A stretch of DNA of 5,224 nt from Candidatus Pacearchaeota archaeon (GTDB taxonomy: Archaea > Nanobdellota > Nanobdellia > Pacearchaeales > GW2011-AR1), in NCBI GenBank assembly GCA_017609045.1, contig JAFCES010000030.1, forward strand, positions 1-5,224. Direction: 5' to 3'. Shown piece after piece: positions 4,038-5,224 of this stretch. A program made the position numbers and the translations under genes. Positions within the stretch are counted from its first letter, which is position 1. Every line of letters begins with the position of its first letter. Below the pieces are notes generated by a model. The model was not told where the DNA came from, did not search any database, and saw only the letters and a program-made list of their open reading frames with translations.

Positions 4038-5224
4038 TTTCTCCAGAAATCCAGAGCTTGTTTTAATTCTATCCTATCTTTTGCATATTCTTTCAAACTT
4101 TTATTTTTCATTACTGCATCAATAGCTTGTCTCGCTGCTCTTGCTCCTCTTAAGGTACCAGAAGGATGTCCGTGTATTCCGCCGCCCATCTGAATTACTA
4201 GATCTTTACCTAAATGATTAATGAGATAAGGAACATGTCCTGGATGTAAACCGCCAGATGAGACAGCCAGAACAGGTTTAATTTTACCCCAGTTCTGTGC
4301 AAGTCTAATTTTTGTTTCCTTTACTTTCTTTTTTTCTATTTCCTCTTGCAACTCAGATACCTCTTCTAAGGTTCCCTGTAACTTCCCAACTACTGTTCCA
4401 ATATGCAGCTGATCCACTCCTATTAATCTCACTATGTCTGCTAAGACCATCATGGATATCCCGTGTCTTTTATTTCTTGTAAAAGCAGCATGCATTGCTC
4501 TATGTGCATGTATAGCAAGTTTAAAGTTAGCTTCTCTTAAAGTTTGTAAAGCAGAAAAACCAGCTGTAACAACATCTATCATCACATATCTACCTCCCAA
4601 ATCCTCCACTAACTGAGCTCGCTTCATCATCTCTTTTGTTTCTGCTGTTATGTTGATGAGATAAGCTTTTCTTTCTCCTGTCTCTTCCTCTGCTCTGTTT
4701 CTAGATTCCAAACTTCTAGCTAATCTTTCTTCAAAAACATTGAATTTCTGACTAGCTAGGTTTTCATCATCTTTCACTAAATCACAGCCACCCAACCAAG
4801 CTTCATATGCAATTTTCGCATGGTCTCTTGTCTTTAAACCAAGTTTTGGTTTGATAATAGTTCCAAGAAGCGGCCTTTTTTTAATTTTCAGTAATTTTCT
4901 TACCCCCTTAATACCATATCTCGGCCCTGAAAAACTTTTAAGTATACAAGAAGGAATTTTAATATCCTCTAACCTTAAATTCCTAACAGCTTTCATCCCA
5001 AAAATATTTCCAGCTATACTGCTCAGTATGTTTGGAGCATTTCCTTTTTCAAATAAGCCAGAAGGATAAGCTATCTTTACCCTATTTCCTCTAATAGAAA
5101 AAACTTGGGCAGCCAATTTATTCACATATCCTTTTTTAGTCCCTACAGAAGTCCATGTTCCAACTGAAGATTCTAAAGCTATAATATTAGCTGCCTTTTT
5201 TACACTTCTCCTAAAAGGCTCAAC
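4034..5224 (-). CDS. rbcL: Form III (archaeal) RuBisCO large subunit, N-terminus outside window
   Basis: Carboxylates ribulose-1,5-bisphosphate to two 3-phosphoglycerates; in archaea form III usually works in AMP/nucleoside salvage. The frame is open to the window edge: 33 codons precede the in-frame GTG at 5125 and encode conserved sequence with LESSVGTWT, including the active-site Glu (spinach E60). Roughly 15-35 residues are missing. All key sites are seen, counting from GTG as 1: N40, K92 and K94 in KPKLGL (K175/K177), K118 in VKDDEN (carbamylated K201) with D120 and E121, H208-R209 in HAHRAMHA, H241, K248 in GTVVGKL (loop 6 K334), S290 in SSGGLH, and GGG at 314-316. GTVVGK and IHGHPSGT are more like methanogen-type form III than form II/III (GHIDG). 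No small subunit gene is visible. It overlaps the Nudix gene by ATGA. Confidence 0.95.
   Translation of the reverse strand, partial: VEPFRRSVKKAANIIALESSVGTWTSVGTKKGYVNKLAAQVFSIRGNRVKIAYPSGLFEKGNAPNILSSIAGNIFGMKAVRNLRLEDIKIPSCILKSFSGPRYGIKGVRKLLKIKKRPLLGTIIKPKLGLKTRDHAKIAYEAWLGGCDLVKDDENLASQKFNVFEERLARSLESRNRAEEETGERKAYLINITAETKEMMKRAQLVEDLGGRYVMIDVVTAGFSALQTLREANFKLAIHAHRAMHAAFTRNKRHGISMMVLADIVRLIGVDQLHIGTVVGKLQGTLEEVSELQEEIEKKKVKETKIRLAQNWGKIKPVLAVSSGGLHPGHVPYLINHLGKDLVIQMGGGIHGHPSGTLRGARAARQAIDAVMKNKSLKEYAKDRIELKQALDFWRK

Noticed and set aside
4034..5125. GTG at 5125 as the start of the RuBisCO gene
   Set aside because: Thirty-three in-frame codons upstream encode conserved RuBisCO sequence including the LESSVGTWT active-site segment, so the gene is simply cut by the window edge.

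Overview
The window looks like a piece of an archaeal chromosome, most likely from a small-genome DPANN-type lineage. The domain call is firm. It carries the archaeal/eukaryotic-only ribosomal proteins eL31, eL39 and eS19, a Cbf5-type pseudouridine synthase, and a form III RuBisCO. Several genes have an archaeal TATA box about 25-28 bases before the start codon, as in leaderless archaeal transcripts. The DPANN placement is inference, from AT-rich DNA, very tight packing, overlapping ATGA junctions and lysine-rich proteins. No RNA gene, CRISPR array or mobile element was seen.

Layout. At the left edge (1-225, minus) is the 5' part of cbf5. Its reading frame is broken exactly at the catalytic aspartate codon by 18 bases (39-56) that contain a stop. 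Removing them restores the family motif GTLDPKVTG, and the flanks fold into a near-textbook bulge-helix-bulge splicing motif. This is best read as a very short archaeal pre-mRNA intron and is the main find of the window. A divergent promoter region (226-332) leads to a small membrane-protein gene (333-680, plus) split by an in-frame TAG.

Converging on it is a minus-strand ribosomal cluster (2399 down to 692): eS19, an unknown 69-residue protein, eL39, an unknown four-cysteine 87-residue protein, and eL31 with a long charged tail. Upstream are a small zinc-ribbon protein with its own promoter (2684-2469) and a translationally coupled pair (3493-2715): a stand-alone NFACT-R-like protein and a CRM/YhbY-like RNA-binding protein. 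The right side (5224-3597) is a RuBisCO large subunit, open at the window edge, overlapping by ATGA with a Nudix hydrolase.

How the parts fit. Most genes concern ribosome structure, ribosome or tRNA binding, and RNA modification. The RuBisCO-Nudix pair is the metabolic exception. Form III RuBisCO usually acts in AMP/nucleoside salvage, making 3-phosphoglycerate from ribulose-1,5-bisphosphate. A coupled Nudix enzyme that releases AMP from a nucleotide would fit as a feeder step, but this is inference.
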